Origin: Taenia hydatigena
Lineage: Eukaryota > Platyhelminthes > Cestoda > Cyclophyllidea > Taeniidae
Direction: 5' to 3'
Assembly (NCBI GenBank): GCA_036345935.2
Contig: JADWOT020000004.1
Location: forward strand, 8,700,734-8,764,733
DNA: 64,000 bases
The position numbers and the translations under genes were made by a program. This document shows positions 33,800 to 46,044 of the stretch, one piece after another. Each line of letters opens with the position of its first letter. Position 1 is the first letter of the stretch. The notes beneath the pieces were generated by a model. That model was given only the letters and a program-made list of their open reading frames with translations, did no database searches and was not told where the DNA came from.

Positions 33800-35744
33800 C
33801 AGCATTGACACTGGAAGGAGGAGGAGAAGGAGTGGAGGAGTGGAGAAGGGGTGGGAGAGGGAGTAGTTGGAGGAGGGATAGAGGCGATATGGCGTCGATG
33901 GATGAGTAGCAGTGGGGATGAATCCAATTAGCAATGCACATGAAACGCAATGGGGAGCTAGAGAGGGGGAGAGAGAGAGAGGCGAAGCCGTTGCTTTTGC
34001 TTCTGTGGACGGGAACCAAAGCGGCAGAAGTGTAGAAAGGCCATGCCACTCTTGAAGCCTATCAGTGGTTACCACCGTGTGTGTAAAATGCACTGAACTT
34101 TGATGTTGCCAGACCTGCGTAAAGGGAAGATGAAAGGGAAGGGTCGACCTCATGAATGAATATGAACAAAGTTGTGCATTTGGTGTGAGGGCTACACTCG
34201 ATGACTGGACATTGATGGGATGGTGCGCAGATGGAAGGATCGAGGAGTAGGAGTAGATGGATGAGTGCTTTTTACTTTGTGTTATGCAAAGGTGAGGAGG
34301 AGTTGGTTAAGTGGGGATGTGACTGTCGCTGCGCCCATTGCATATGGATTTACTCTCATGAATGAAACACAGCCACCTTGAAGTTGGGATGGGAAATACC
34401 ACGAATGAGACACCAAGAAATCACAGAAGCTCTGTCATTTGCCGATTGGATGGTGGAAAGAGGTGAGAGGAAGTGGTGAACAAAGTGGCCTGCATGGTTT
34501 CAAAATCACTACTTGTCATTGGTTGCCAAATTAGACAATCATTTGTTCGCCAAATGCGAGGCCTATCATCACCTTCCACACACTTCAAGGACGGCATCAT
34601 TATTCATCACTCTGGTCAATAACTACTGACTTACACTCTGTCATCTTCTCCTACGCTTTTGCTTTTACTGACAAATGGGAAAATGAAATTGTGCAATGAT
34701 TAAGAGCACAATTGTATCTTGCATTTGGGGTAAAAATGAATTGAAATGAGTCCTGTTTCTGCTACTAAGCAGCCGAGAAGTAAAGTGTGAATCATTTGGC
34801 GATCACATGTGCCTCCTGCGGTGTGAATGAATTCCTTTTTATTTGTCACGTCAAAGTTAGGCATTAATGAAGAGGAAGAGGTAAGGCACAGGACTCGAAC
34901 GAAAAGTCAGGCCAACTCTAGCCACACAATGGATGATGCTGTCTCCACTGACAAATTTGGCTACGTATCCTGAATCGGTTTACCCAACAGTGGTAAGGAT
35001 GTGTAAAATTAAGCATCCCATAAATGCGCAATGTGCGTTCTAAAAGAATGAAACCGTGGTGTCACACATGTGTGACGCTGCAGTTTTTGGCCTACCTTAA
35101 GGTAAATGGATTGAGTTGCACTGTGGTTGGGAGAGTTTTGTACTTAAGGAGAAACAACTCAGCAGTAGGGGCAATGAGTAGCAAAGTGATTGGTGAATGA
35201 AGTCTCTAGTAATAGATGAATTGAGAGATGAGAAGGGAGTGCACCTGCAATGGAAGTAGAAATGAAGGAATGAGTGATAGTGGGGGAGAGAGAGGGAGAG
35301 GGCGAGGGAAGGAAAAAGGAGGGTGCGAGTGCGTGAATGAATGAAGGGAAGAGTGCAGTGGAGGTAGAATTAGTGCACATTAGCGAAAAGGCATTACTTG
35401 GAATGAAGGGATAAAAGAAGAAAAGAGGGAGAGAGGGAGTGTTGTTGGAGTAGTGGGGGTGGGAGATGAGGAGGGAAGAGGCCTACTAGCAGCGTATAAG
35501 TAGTTGAGAGGAGGGAGGCAAAGTAGTAGGTCTACTGGTAAGATGTAAGTAGTAGCGCCTTAGGTGGTGGTGTTGGCTGATAGCGTGTTAAGTAGTTGTG
35601 GTGATGGACGGACGGGGGTGGTTTGGAGAGTGGATAGAGTGAGTGCAACAGTAGTGGTAGGCGAAGGTGCATCGGTGGGAGCGGGTTCGTGCGTGCGTGC
35701 GTGTGCACGTGCGTGTATGCGTGTGTGTGTGGGTGCGAGAGGAG
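33800..35744 (+). other. Polypurine-rich region without a gene
   Basis: G/A-rich tracts lie at 33810-33875, 33960-33985, 35275-35320 and 35400-35530, and a TG/CG-rich alternating tract at 35690-35735. Minus-strand frames rich in Ser, Pro and Leu are by-products of these tracts. The rest is unique and shows no coding signal. Confidence 0.6.
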
Positions 35745-35910
35745 GCTAAGACAATACATAGACTTTTCCAGATATTAAATGTCAAACACCCTGTTGTCGG
35801 ATCGTTGCAATTGTCAGATTATTGACTCATTAACTTCAAGTTTGATCAATTTCCCGTTGCTACTCGCATTTAGTTGGGACTTCCCCACTTGTAGATGCCA
35901 ACGGCAATTT
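35745..35910 (-). repeat. Inverted duplicate G2 (partner 17786-17952)
   Basis: Reverse complement of G1. It begins right after the alternating GT/GC tract, so the breakpoint coincides with a microsatellite. Confidence 0.85.
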
Positions 35911-38900
35911 CACTAATAAGAGCTGAGCCTGAGCTGTGGATTCGTGGTAGCTGTTCACTTATTCATCTTAATTACCTCCATTCGTACAATTCTTTAGGGT
36001 CAATTCGCCTTCAAAAGTACAGTGGACATCGCACCTTGCACGGTATCGAGTGGACGTGGGAAGTCTGTCATGACGAATAGTTGTTGGTGTCAGTCTGTTT
36101 CAAAGGAAAAGTGGATGGCCACCTCCACTGCCCAGATGCTTTGATGGCTGCATGCGGATGGAATTGTGGTATGCAAGACGTATGAGGAGGTTGGGGGAGG
36201 AGTGGGGGGGATGAGGGGCTGTGTTGGGTTTATCAATGTGCACTGTGATGTAATCGCATGGAAGTGAGGTAGTCGGTGCTTGTTTGACGAGGTGTAGGTG
36301 TAGGCGATCGGTGTAAGGCAGGACGTTAGGGATGCCGTGTGCATGTGATCCAGGTGGTGACTGGATGCGCCAGTGGATTCTTTACTCGTAGTCGTTTTGT
36401 AATATTGACTGCCTGCTCAGGACTGTTCGATAACGGAGGTATGAATATGTTGCAGGCAGGCAGTGTTGGAGTCGGAGCTGCCTGGAGTGTTGCGTGGCTG
36501 CTCTTGATGTGATTGCGTTCGCGATGCGATGGGCGGTCGGTGCTTGGAGGAGGGGAAGGGAAGGCGGTTTGCGCTGAAGTAAATTGCGATCGTATGTGTT
36601 CCTGCTCACGGATCATAAGGGGTGGAATGAAGCTTGTCTGCATTGACTACTACTTTTGTTTATCCTTCAATGGCCCTTAAGTGCAGACGCTCTACCGTTG
36701 CGGTGGAGCGTGTGGACGAGATGCCACCCAATAGCACATTGACTTGTTTCGACAGTGTCGAATGGTGTAATACTCGGCCGTTCATGTGTTGCAATGCCAT
36801 TTTTTATTGCGGTGCTGCTGGCTTTTATGGTGTGCTCATTAACTTGACGAGATTGTTGGGGTCTTTGCTGATGATGATGGCATGCAATTTTACTTACTGG
36901 CACTCGCTCTGCTGTCGCTACCGTCTTCAACGCTGGTTAAGAGTTGTTTTTTAACGACATCACAGTCCCATCAGGCTGCCAACAAGACCTATCCTCGCCG
37001 TCGGTGGCAATGGCAAGGGGTAAAGTGGATATAGAAGCAGACCCATGGGAGACCACTGAGACTGTGCTTGGAGGTCTTGGTAACGATGAGTACGGTGTGT
37101 GTGCCACGTAGAAACGAAACCAGAGCAAACCTGTAACTTGGTAAGCATGCTAGATAATTTGAATCAGACGTTATTACCTTCTTACAATAATTGGCTTTGC
37201 TCATTCGTTTTTTAAATCTACGATGTCTAGGTATTGTGGCTTTTGCCACTATGACACGAGACGATGTTGGTATGATGTAAGTGTGAAGTAGTTGAACGTG
37301 TATTTATGATGCTTTGATGTGTACGACTGATTCTCCATACGACCCACTGTCGCATTCGCTAATCGCTCGTCGAATGTTTGAGGCCTAGGACGCATTTTTA
37401 ATGACGCCTACATGTGGGCGTTGCAGTGAGTGGGACGACCACCCATTGCCCGAGTGTGATTAACTTATAGGAGAAGCGGGAAATGTCCAACGACTTCATG
37501 CGGCGCTCACTTTTGCAGATCCCGCCCTATGCAGCTTGTGTGACACAAAATTGTGCGATTTTGGGATTATTGTGTGTGTCTGTGTGTGTATGTGTGTATG
37601 TGTGTGTGTGTGTGTGTGGGTGGATGTTGTCTAGCGGCGATCTGCCATTTGATGGTAGTGAGTGTATCTCCGCTGTCTGTCTGCTTTCAGGTCAATGTTT
37701 CCTGTACTGGTGATGGACACGCGTGATGGTTAGCACATTTCTCCCCTATCGCATACGGAATGAGCTTGCAGCATGGGAGATGATGCGACTGACGACGCAG
37801 TAGCCCTACCGAGGAGAGCACGGCGGATGGCGCTGGACGAGGCGAAGTGGGCTGTATTATGCGTTGGTGGATTGTTGAATGACGGATTTTGGTGATGAGG
37901 CCGCTTAACTGCGTCGTCGTTGTACCTTTTCCGAGTGGTATGTTGAATGCACGTGCATGTGTTGTGTCCGAATATGGTGTCTCCTTCCGCCTTTAGGGGC
38001 GAGGGGAAAGCTGAGAAAACTGAGGTGCGCATGTATGGATTGGTGATAGAGATGTTTTATTGTAGATTGAAGCTCTGCTAGCCGTAGCCCATCTGCATGA
38101 ATATGTAATATGTGCGGCCTATTTTGCTTCAGAAGGAGGTGTATAACTGTTTTACTTTGTTTGGTTGCAGTTGATTGTTGTTAGCACGGGTAATGGGTGC
38201 ATTTTGAAGTAAATTGTCAACTGTTGGGGGTATTATGAGTGTTTAGGAGGAGCGGTATGCTGTCACAGCCCTGAGAGTGGCTTTAGAAGGCGCTGAATGT
38301 GTAAAAAGTGAGTTGTTGCGTAGGTGGATGTGAGGCGAAAGGGGGTGTTTGTGAAAAGAAGAGGACAAGACGACCCCAACCACTTTGTGCAGGGACATGT
38401 ATGCCAAGTAGGCGGGAATGAGGGAAGGCTGCATACTGCCTGACTAGTGTCGCGACACCATCTCCTCTGCAGGGCAGCCTTAAATGGTGTTGTGTTGTCA
38501 TTCCAGCACGCGGTTCCCTTAAGCCAACGTGGTAGCTAGTACCACTATTGGAGTTGAATGACATGCTGACAGAGCTAACTAGATGAAATAGAGATTTCGG
38601 TGGGAGATCTGTTTGTTGAACGGCTCCCAATAACACCTGCTGGTGTGTCTGCCATCCTTTGTATCTTTTACCTTTGTCCAACGATATGTTGGTCCGCTGG
38701 CCTTACAACTGCCTCGTTGGCGTGACATACATGCTTACCTGGACTTGTCGACGTTGGTCTTCAAACAGAGTGGAGCTGATCGTTGCACGTTGCGATGCAA
38801 ATATATGATAGAAATATTAAAGCAGAAGTAACCTGGAACGCATTTTTGCAAGGTCAGAGTTGTCAGGACGAAAGTGAAGTGAAGGCACCAGCTATGCGAG

Positions 38901-40175
38901 CAATAATTGGTTCTTGGGGCCAAAGCTTTGTAATAGCAGGGCTAACGGACGGTTTTGTTTAAAAATTTGGCCTCATTACTTGTGTGTGGTTGAGTTTTGA
39001 GCAAATTATTATTAAAATAAAGACGTGACTTTGCATTGCTGTGTGATCTGGGGCATGTAAGTGTGGACTACGGGACTTAGAGAAAACCAAATGGTTCCAG
39101 CGAGTTAAGAATGTGTTGATGTTGCTTCGCAGTGCTTCAGAGTGGAGAGGTTTTGCCTCGCAATGCGAGGATGGCAAAGACCTTGAGAACATCATAATAC
39201 CACGCCGATGGGTCGCGATGGCAACGGAAATGTAGCCCATAAAAAGGAGATAAGTCCCAAGAATAGGGATGCTAGAACATAACAATAAGTTCTTTGTTGT
39301 GGAATAAAACTGGAAAGCGGTTGGACAATTTTAATGTGGGCATTAAATCTGAGGTGCTGTAGAGTAATCAGAATGCCGTAGATACAAAGTGGAGGACTAA
39401 GGAAAGTGGAAATAGTAAAGGGGCGAAGCGTGCACGTGAAAAGGATGAAAGTTGTTTGTTTGAAACTGGTATGCAAGACGAATGAGTGACTATCGTCTGG
39501 TCAGTAAGGTCAGTTGAAGATAACCGTGAATAACAGACGCTGCTCATTCTTCAATCGCTTGGCCAATCATGCAATTTAACCATAATATAATGCCATGTGA
39601 ATTAAGGCAATCCGTTTGGGGAACACCTTATTAACCTTTGTTTTTGATGTCTTGCCTCCGAGTTTGATGTGTACAAACTACAGCCACGCACTGACTCAAC
39701 CCTCTATACCTCAACAACAAAATTTTAAATGCCACTTGGTAAATCATGCCCAGACCTCCAAAGGGAGTGCATTACTTCCTCCAACTCGCATCATGAATTT
39801 GATAATGTTTGCATAGAGTTGGCTAGACACACTGACACTCAAAATTGGCATTAGTGATAAAAATTTTGACACGATAGTAAGGCGACTCTTCTCTCGCTTC
39901 TTTGTTTTGACAGGATCAAGGAGGAAGGCAGCACCAGACCTGCCATAACACTGGTGTATGGCTGTCGGACACACGGTGCATATCGTGCCTACACGAACGA
40001 GATGTCAAGAAGCGAGCTACCGATTGCCTTTACTGTGACGGCATGCATGATACCAGCATTCACTATGTTCTCCGAAATAGCAGTATGCACATAACCCTAT
40101 TCCTTTAGGGTCATGTAGTTCTGGTACAAGATTGGCTGATGCCCCACCAACGCAGCACAATGTGACTGCGATGCA
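35911..40175. other. No confident gene
   Basis: A 4.3 kb stretch with many short frames. The best is 36634-36954 plus (106 codons, hydrophobic centre FYCGAAGFYGVLINLTRLL), with neither splice nor family support. A TG tract lies at 37568-37620. Confidence 0.45.
37568..37620 (+). repeat. (TG)n microsatellite, imperfect
   Basis: Long TG tract with a few TA and TC interruptions. Confidence 0.95.
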
Positions 40176-40328
40176 CTATTTCCATCCACCCGATAACTTA
40201 ACAGGTTGTAATAGCAAAGTTGAATGACTGATTCCATTCGGTGCCAGCTGTGGTTTGACGTCCACATTCCCAGCAAGTATCTCGACCATTTTAAGGAATT
40301 CCTGGTAAATTGCCTTTAGTTCTGCGTC
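40176..40328 (-). CDS. Candidate terminal exon, unknown protein
   Basis: On the minus strand an acceptor (GATTATATCTCAG) opens 50 codons to a stop: DAELKAIYQEFLKMVEILAG then NVDVKPQLAPNG. A further minus-strand frame at 40709-40910 (VCEDAINVAQIRTNIKKCN) could be an upstream exon, though no donor there is convincing. Helical, unrecognised. Confidence 0.3.
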   Translation of the reverse strand, partial: DAELKAIYQEFLKMVEILAGNVDVKPQLAPNGISHSTLLLQPVKLSGGWK

Positions 40329-40708
40329 CTGAGATATAATCACACCATGTAAATAACAAAGGCATCGCAAAACTCGGTTATCTTGCTTAGCCTTAGGCTA
40401 GCTGAAAAAACTGGCAAGATAAACGCACCCTTCTCTTCTCCTTCCGCAGCCTATGAAACTCGAATGCGAAGGGCTCCGAAATCCTCGAGACGACCTCGCA
40501 CTGCCGCTTAAATAGCGTGCAGATGAAACGACTGATTTGAAGTCGAATGTCCTTTAAAACAAGGTCAACTCAACAAAACTGCACATATTTTTGTTAAAAG
40601 TGAATTGCGAAATAACGATGCACAAACTCAACAAATAATTCGCCTGAATCGAGTACTCTTACTTTTTGAAGTTGTTACCGAATTAAAAGGTTACGTGGTG
40701 CAGAATCT

Positions 40709-40910
40709 TCACAGGTTCAACCTAATCTGTTGTAGTTTGTGCGATTCCCTTCCATATTTTCGACTGTTATGCATGTAGAAGTGCGAGACTTGCAGCATTA
40801 GCTCAGATAACATATTACATTTTTTAATATTTGTTCGAATCTGTGCTACATTAATAGCGTCTTCACAGACTCCCGTAACATTGACATCCACCTCCTCAGC
40901 CTTATGACCA
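40709..40910 (-). CDS. Candidate exon, unknown protein
   Basis: Minus-strand frame with KAEEVDVNVTGVCEDAINVA and LSELMLQVSHFYMHNSRKYG, stopping at 40709. It reads as helical protein and lies 380 bases upstream of the candidate exon at 40328. Splice sites are not clear. Confidence 0.2.
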
Positions 40911-40929
40911 ACCGTGATACGAGAAAAAT

Positions 40930-42780
40930 AAAATGTGATTGAGAAGAGAGCCTGCTGTTGGCGGAGGAGGTTGTGTTTTCATGCTAAAGTGGATCGCCAA
41001 GAAGTGCGGTCTATTAAGGCGACTAAGTGGATGAGCGGCGGGTAGGAAGACGATGGAAGATGAGTGATGAGTAATGAGTGGAGGTGGAAGTTAGTGTGTG
41101 AGCCTAAATTACACCGTGTCGGTGGTTTGTGTGAGGCGTAATTACGGTAACTCATTGGTTGATTGAGCTTAGCCAGCCGCAGAAGAGGTGTGGGTGGACA
41201 AAATAAACGATAGGCATGAGATAGGCTTTCTTTGTGGAATATGAAGTAGCGACGTTGCCCTGAGGAGGCTACAACAGACAGCCCAACCAATTAGAAACGT
41301 TGAGGTTGGTTTTTTGGCATAGATTGGAGCACCGGATACGAAGTGTCCCGAGAGCATGTTGACATGCGTTGCTTAAGTAGGCGCAGTTAGTTATTGGTTG
41401 TGAAGTAGTAGTAATGATAAAGCGATTGGTGAATTAATGATAGAGAGGCAATTGAAATGTATTGCTGAAGCGATTGAATATTATGCAAGTGATTGAAAGA
41501 AATGATGATTTGGAGAAGGGGAAGGGCAACAGCAATCCAACTACTAAAGAAAGAAAGAAAGAGAGAGGAGAATAGTAAGTGAAAAAAAGGGAGAGGATGG
41601 TATTGTAGCTGCAATGGAAGTAGAAATGAAGGAATGAGAGAAAGAAGGAGGGAGGGAGGAAGGGGAGGAGGGAGGGAGGGAGGGAGGCATTTTCATCTGA
41701 CAACTCGTTGTCAATGTTCTAGGTACCTGAATGACGGGGATTTGGAGAGTCGTCGACGGCGCTAGTTCAACCTTTCTATGCTTCGCCTCCTCCACAGAGC
41801 CCCGCTTCTGCCACTGCAGCTGCTGCTGCTACTGCCACGTATGCGTGGACATCACCGACCGACGATGCGATGGGATGTGTGTGGCTTAACAGCAAGTGCT
41901 ATGGGCAATAACATCGGCCTGAGTGTTGAACTTGCTCTTAAATAACAATCTCCCTTTTGATACTTTACTGAATTTAAGTTGAAGATTGTTGGGACTTCTC
42001 TGAGCAGTTTTGGAAGGTTGTGGTGGACTATTTTTTGTGGTTGCACATTCATTCGCGTGGGACTAAAGCTTGACGAAAAGACGACGCGAACGCCGATAGC
42101 TTGGCAACCACTAGGGCAGCAAACCCTCACTGAGTGAGGTGGCGGAGAATGAGGCAGTTGTTGCAGAAGAGTTCGGCCACTTGATTAATTTGAAGGGATC
42201 ATGTCAGTTGAGATTTCTATCGAAAATGATATTGGTTGGTGGGTTGTTAAGAAGTAGTCAGTGAATTAGTTGCAGAGGCAAGGAGTTGCGCCACTTGTGA
42301 CCCTGTTAAGAGAAGTCAGTTGCTGTGCCATCACCTAGTTGCTCGTCCTCCTTCATCATTTGCTTGGATGCATGGAAGTCAAGTCGGCATAAACAGACCG
42401 CAGTGAGCTTCTTTTCATCCCATCAACCATCGCTCCTTCCTCGTCATTCATCAAGAATGACTTGAAAGATGTGCTTCAGTTTCCCATCGGGTGGACTTTA
42501 TGTGAAGGAGAGAGCTGCCTGGAAACGACGTGTTTTGTTATAATGTGAAGGAGATGGCGTCACACAACTCAACGACCATAAGACAGAGTCGGGATGTGGT
42601 ATTGAATGCTTTGAAGTGGGCGTTGGAGAGTGAGGAGCCCAAACCGACAGTAAGGTGGAATCTGTGGCATCGCAGCCATCCTGCCGCCTACTAAGTGAAA
42701 AGTGAGATAAGGCGTTCGTCAAATGAACAAAAGAGATGTATTTGAAGAAACAAGAAGAAGAACAAAAATAAGAAATTGGT
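40930..42780. other. No gene; polypurine tract inside
   Basis: Frames on the minus strand are rich in Ser, Phe and Pro because of GA-rich plus-strand sequence. A pure (GGGA)n-like tract lies at 41636-41690. Confidence 0.5.
41636..41690 (+). repeat. (GGGA)n polypurine tract
   Basis: At least eight runs of three or more G separated by A or GA on the plus strand, fulfilling the simple G-quadruplex pattern. Confidence 0.85.
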
Positions 42781-42960
42781 ATGTGGGTTGCCAAAGAAGC
42801 GAAGAAGCTGTCTGACGCAAAGCACCTCAGACGAATGTTCATGTGGAAGCAGGGGAAGTGGGACAGAATGGGCAGGGTAGGCAGTGTGGGCGGAGGGAGA
42901 ACTCGCAAGCAGTCGCATCTGATGTGAAGGTTGGTAGATTGCAACGGATACTGCAAGTCA
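42781..42960 (+). repeat. Inverted duplicate K1 (partner 44321-44490)
   Basis: The reverse complement aligns with 44321-44490, the start of exon 2 of the candidate acidic-protein gene. Here the frame equivalent to that exon meets a TGA within nine codons and the splice-acceptor AG is absent, so this is a dead copy. Confidence 0.8.
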
Positions 42961-43129
42961 TCGCTGACGGTGGCGAAATGGAAGGAGCCGGCGCATGAGC
43001 AGCAGTCGTCTACGGCACAGCCGAAGGTCCGGATGAATGCAAATGGGAGGAAGCGGAGGGGTGAGATGTGAATACGAAAGAAGGAAGGGCGACGGTGGAA
43101 GACAAGTAGCTACTCGAGGAAGAAGAGGA

Positions 43130-43235
43130 AGGGAGAAAGGAAGGAAGGAAGGCGGGGAGGGAGGGAGGGAAACAGGGAGGGGGAAGGGAGGCAGGGGGTG
43201 AGGGAGGGAGGGAGGGAGAGAGAGAGAGAGAGGGG
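43130..43235 (+). repeat. Polypurine G-rich tract
   Basis: About 100 bases almost purely of G and A with many GGG runs, followed by a GA dinucleotide run at 43217-43232. Pattern compatible with quadruplex or triplex DNA. Confidence 0.85.
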
Positions 43236-43494
43236 AGGCATCGGAACAGAGAAAGAAGTGAAGAACGAGGAGACATCACGCATGGCGGTGAACAACGGCA
43301 TCGGCGATGGCAGCAGGGGCACAATTGTCGACTCTGACGGTGGACATGGGCGAGACATTGTTGGCACCGGGATATCTCAACCGAACACTAAATGAAAAAG
43401 GAGAGAAAAAAAAATAGGAAGGTAAGAGAGACGGACGGACGGCCGGACGAACGGAAGTCCTTCGCTCTTGGCATGGGTGGAGGTCATCATCGTC

Positions 43495-43620
43495 ATCTAC
43501 CTCCTGCTGCTGCTGCTGCTACTGCTGAGTCAACTGTGACAACTACAGTGTCCCTAACAATCACAACAACGACAACAACAACGCCCTTCTCCTCCTCCTC
43601 CTCCTCCTGCTGCTGCTCAT
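43495..43620 (+). repeat. Trinucleotide repeats
   Basis: CTG, CAA and CTC/CTG units in succession. Overlapping frames on both strands give homopolymers (Ser, Thr, Val, Glu) and are not taken as genes. Confidence 0.8.
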
Positions 43621-43717
43621 AGTGCAGATGCTGCTGCATTAACAGGAAGGACAATGCTCTCACCAACTTGACTTGGTGTGAATTGGTGGTAGGCAAGAAG
43701 CACACTTTGCTCCATCA

Positions 43718-44681
43718 TCAATGCATCATGGAGTCCGTAAACCGGTGTCGGTGTTGGTGTTGGTGAGGTCCCACGTGTTGTCGGTGCCACGCGAGTCCAC
43801 CGATTGCGTTGGTGAAGAGCCGACGCCACCTGCCGCTGCGCGTCTTCTTTGCTTTGCCGTGTAGGTGGTGACCGCTCTCCATGATGACATTGTGCGTCTT
43901 CCCCTTCTTCACCTCCTTCTCCATTCCCCCGTCCTCCTCCTGCTCCTCATGCTCCTGCTCCTCCTCCTCCTCCTGCTCGTTCTCCTCGCGCTGCCCATCT
44001 TGCACCTGCGCCTGCTCCCGCTCACGCTCCACCCGCTCCTCCCGCTCCAACCGCACCTCCTCCTCCTCCTCTTCCTGCTGCCCGTCCTCGTCCCTCTTCG
44101 AACGGCCCTTTGTCTCCATCCGTCTTCTCATCCTCCTCCTTTCAGCGCAAAGGCCCTTTGCGCTATCCACACCACCACCTCCTCCTCCTTCTTCCCTCCA
44201 TTCGTACTCATCCGGAAGGTCGGTAACACCGTAGGTCGTGTCTGCGGCGCCAGTATCTCCTTCCGTTTCTGCCGACCGCCGCTGCCGCCTCCGCATCGAA
44301 TGACTTGGAGGCGAGGCGAAGAATTGCAGTATCTGCTGGAACCTCACCAGCTTCGCATCAGATGCGCCAGTCGAGTTCTCCATCTCCTCTACCTGCTCCA
44401 CTTGCTCCACCCGCTCTTCTTCCACATGAACATCTGTCTGAAGTGCTTTGTGAGAGACAGCCTGTTGGCGTCTTTGGCAACCTGCATGACAAGTACGTTA
44501 GTAGAGGTGTGTGTAAAGGCGAGCACCTACCTCTCCTCGTCGACACTGCTTGCGCCATGTCCACGAGGGTCCACGCGAGAAAGAAAAAGCGCAAACGAAA
44601 AATGCCAAAGTAACTGGAAAGCCAAACTGAAATGTAGATCAACAGAAAGAGCATTTCTGCATACAACCGATTCGCAAACAT
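43718..44681 (-). CDS. Candidate two-exon gene: membrane-anchored acidic, His-tailed protein
   Basis: Minus strand. Exon 1 starts with ATG at 44681 and encodes a strong membrane segment (LFLLIYISVWLSSYFGIF), ending at a GTAGGT donor at 44530. A 49-base intron (44482-44530) with a CTAAC branch-like motif and TCATGCAG acceptor joins it in phase to exon 2. Exon 2 is open for about 250 codons to 43718: ENSTGASDAKLVRFQQILQF, a Glu-rich block, a basic stretch and a His-rich end (HQHQHRHRF). The Glu block follows GAG/GGA repeats, so part of the openness may come from low complexity. The first exon-2 segment is duplicated at 42781-42960. No family is recognised; a signal-anchored acidic protein is inferred. 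Confidence 0.4.
44321..44490 (-). repeat. Inverted duplicate K2 (partner 42781-42960)
   Basis: Spans from the acceptor edge of the candidate exon 2 inward. Similar to the reverse complement of K1, including the TTCATGTGGAAG core. Confidence 0.8.
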
Positions 44682-44729
44682 TGTTGTGGCGGTATGTTTG
44701 AGTGCGTGACACGATCAATGGAATCAATC

Positions 44730-46044
44730 GATAGCCTCAAATTTGAAATTGAGCAGCGCTTTCTGTGTGGTGACTACACTGCCTTGACGCTGGATTGTGG
44801 TGCAGGTTTGCGGCTAATGATGATAATTATTACTGGCACGACTGGAACGATGTACTGCTTTGTGGTGTAGGTGAGGTGTAGGTGCGTTGAATGTGCTTGT
44901 GGAAGTGATAGCAACCACCCACAACGATGAGGCTGTACTGTCGCCTCACAATGCCAGTGAGCTAGAAATGCGGTTGGGATGCGAGTGGAATAAAAGTGTT
45001 GCTTGAATGACTTGAGTAGTGGATTTCTGTTGCTGCGTGTGATGGGAAGACGGGTGTGAGTGTTGAAGGCATTTATGCAGCACATCCATTATGTGCATTT
45101 TCGATGGTGGTGGTAAGGAAAGAACCAACACATACCACACCGGTGGGACAGCAGGCTTGCATTTCAGAGAATAGGAGGAAAGAGGAAGGGAGGACGGAAG
45201 GAAGGAAGGTAGGATGGAAGGAATGAAGGAAGGAAGGAAGGAAGGAAGGAAGGAAGGAAGGAAGGAAGGAAGGAAGGAAGGGAGAAATAATTGTTATGAT
45301 GTGTCACACATGCACGACGGTGGTTGGTAGTCGTAGGATAGAATGATAAATTGGTGAAAATAGATCTCGTTGGACTTGAGGTGGTGCATTTGAATGTGTA
45401 GCTTTTACTTTGAGTCATTGCCTTATTGGTAGGGCTGTCCTTTTGATGGGTCTACATATCTGCCATAAGTTGTTGCATCCAGTCGCCAGAATCGTGCAAA
45501 TTCGTGAGGCCTCGCATTGTCAGCACTGTGGTTCCCTTCATGAGGGACATTATTATTCGCCCTGTGGGGAGTAACATACTCCCGATAAGTGAACTAAAGT
45601 CTTTTCAATTTGATTAATTGAGCAATGGCTTTTTCAAGCAGAGTCATTCAACGAAAAGATTTGCAGTGGGTAGGGGGCGCAATTGTACTATTACCGCTAA
45701 TGCTGCTGCTGCTGTTCCTAGTAGTAATACGAATACTTCCCTTATGATTGTTATTGCTGCTACTATTGGTACTACCAAACTATTGCTGCTGTTGCAACCA
45801 GTAGAGGCGCCTTCCTTCCCTCCCTACTCCCTTCCTTCCCTCCGACTATGCAGGGTATGTTAATTGATTGGCAGTGGGGTGGAGACACCACGCATCTATG
45901 GAATACTGTCGAGGTTATCAAAAACCTGTCAAGCAATAGAGACTGTTAGTGCTGCATGTGTACGTGTGCACTGCAATGCTTGCTGGCAATTGTAAACACT
46001 CCGATTCCGTTCTCACCTGGACAGTTCAATTTCGAGTCGCTATC
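44730..46044. other. No gene; microsatellites
   Basis: Contains the GGAA array at 45173-45282 and CTG/ACT triplets at 45690-45800. Frames here are low complexity. Confidence 0.5.
45173..45282 (+). repeat. (GGAA)n array
   Basis: About 25 GGAA units, interrupted in the first half by GGTA, GGAT and GAAT variants and then perfect. Confidence 0.95.

Noticed and set aside
42498..42956. 152-codon minus frame
   Set aside because: It is antisense to the dead K1 duplicate and rich in Ser, Pro and Phe from purine tracts.
43865..44701. 278-codon plus-strand frame very rich in leucine
   Set aside because: It is the antisense of the Glu-rich block on the minus strand and derives from CTC/CTG repeats. 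The minus-strand model has splice support and more balanced flanks.
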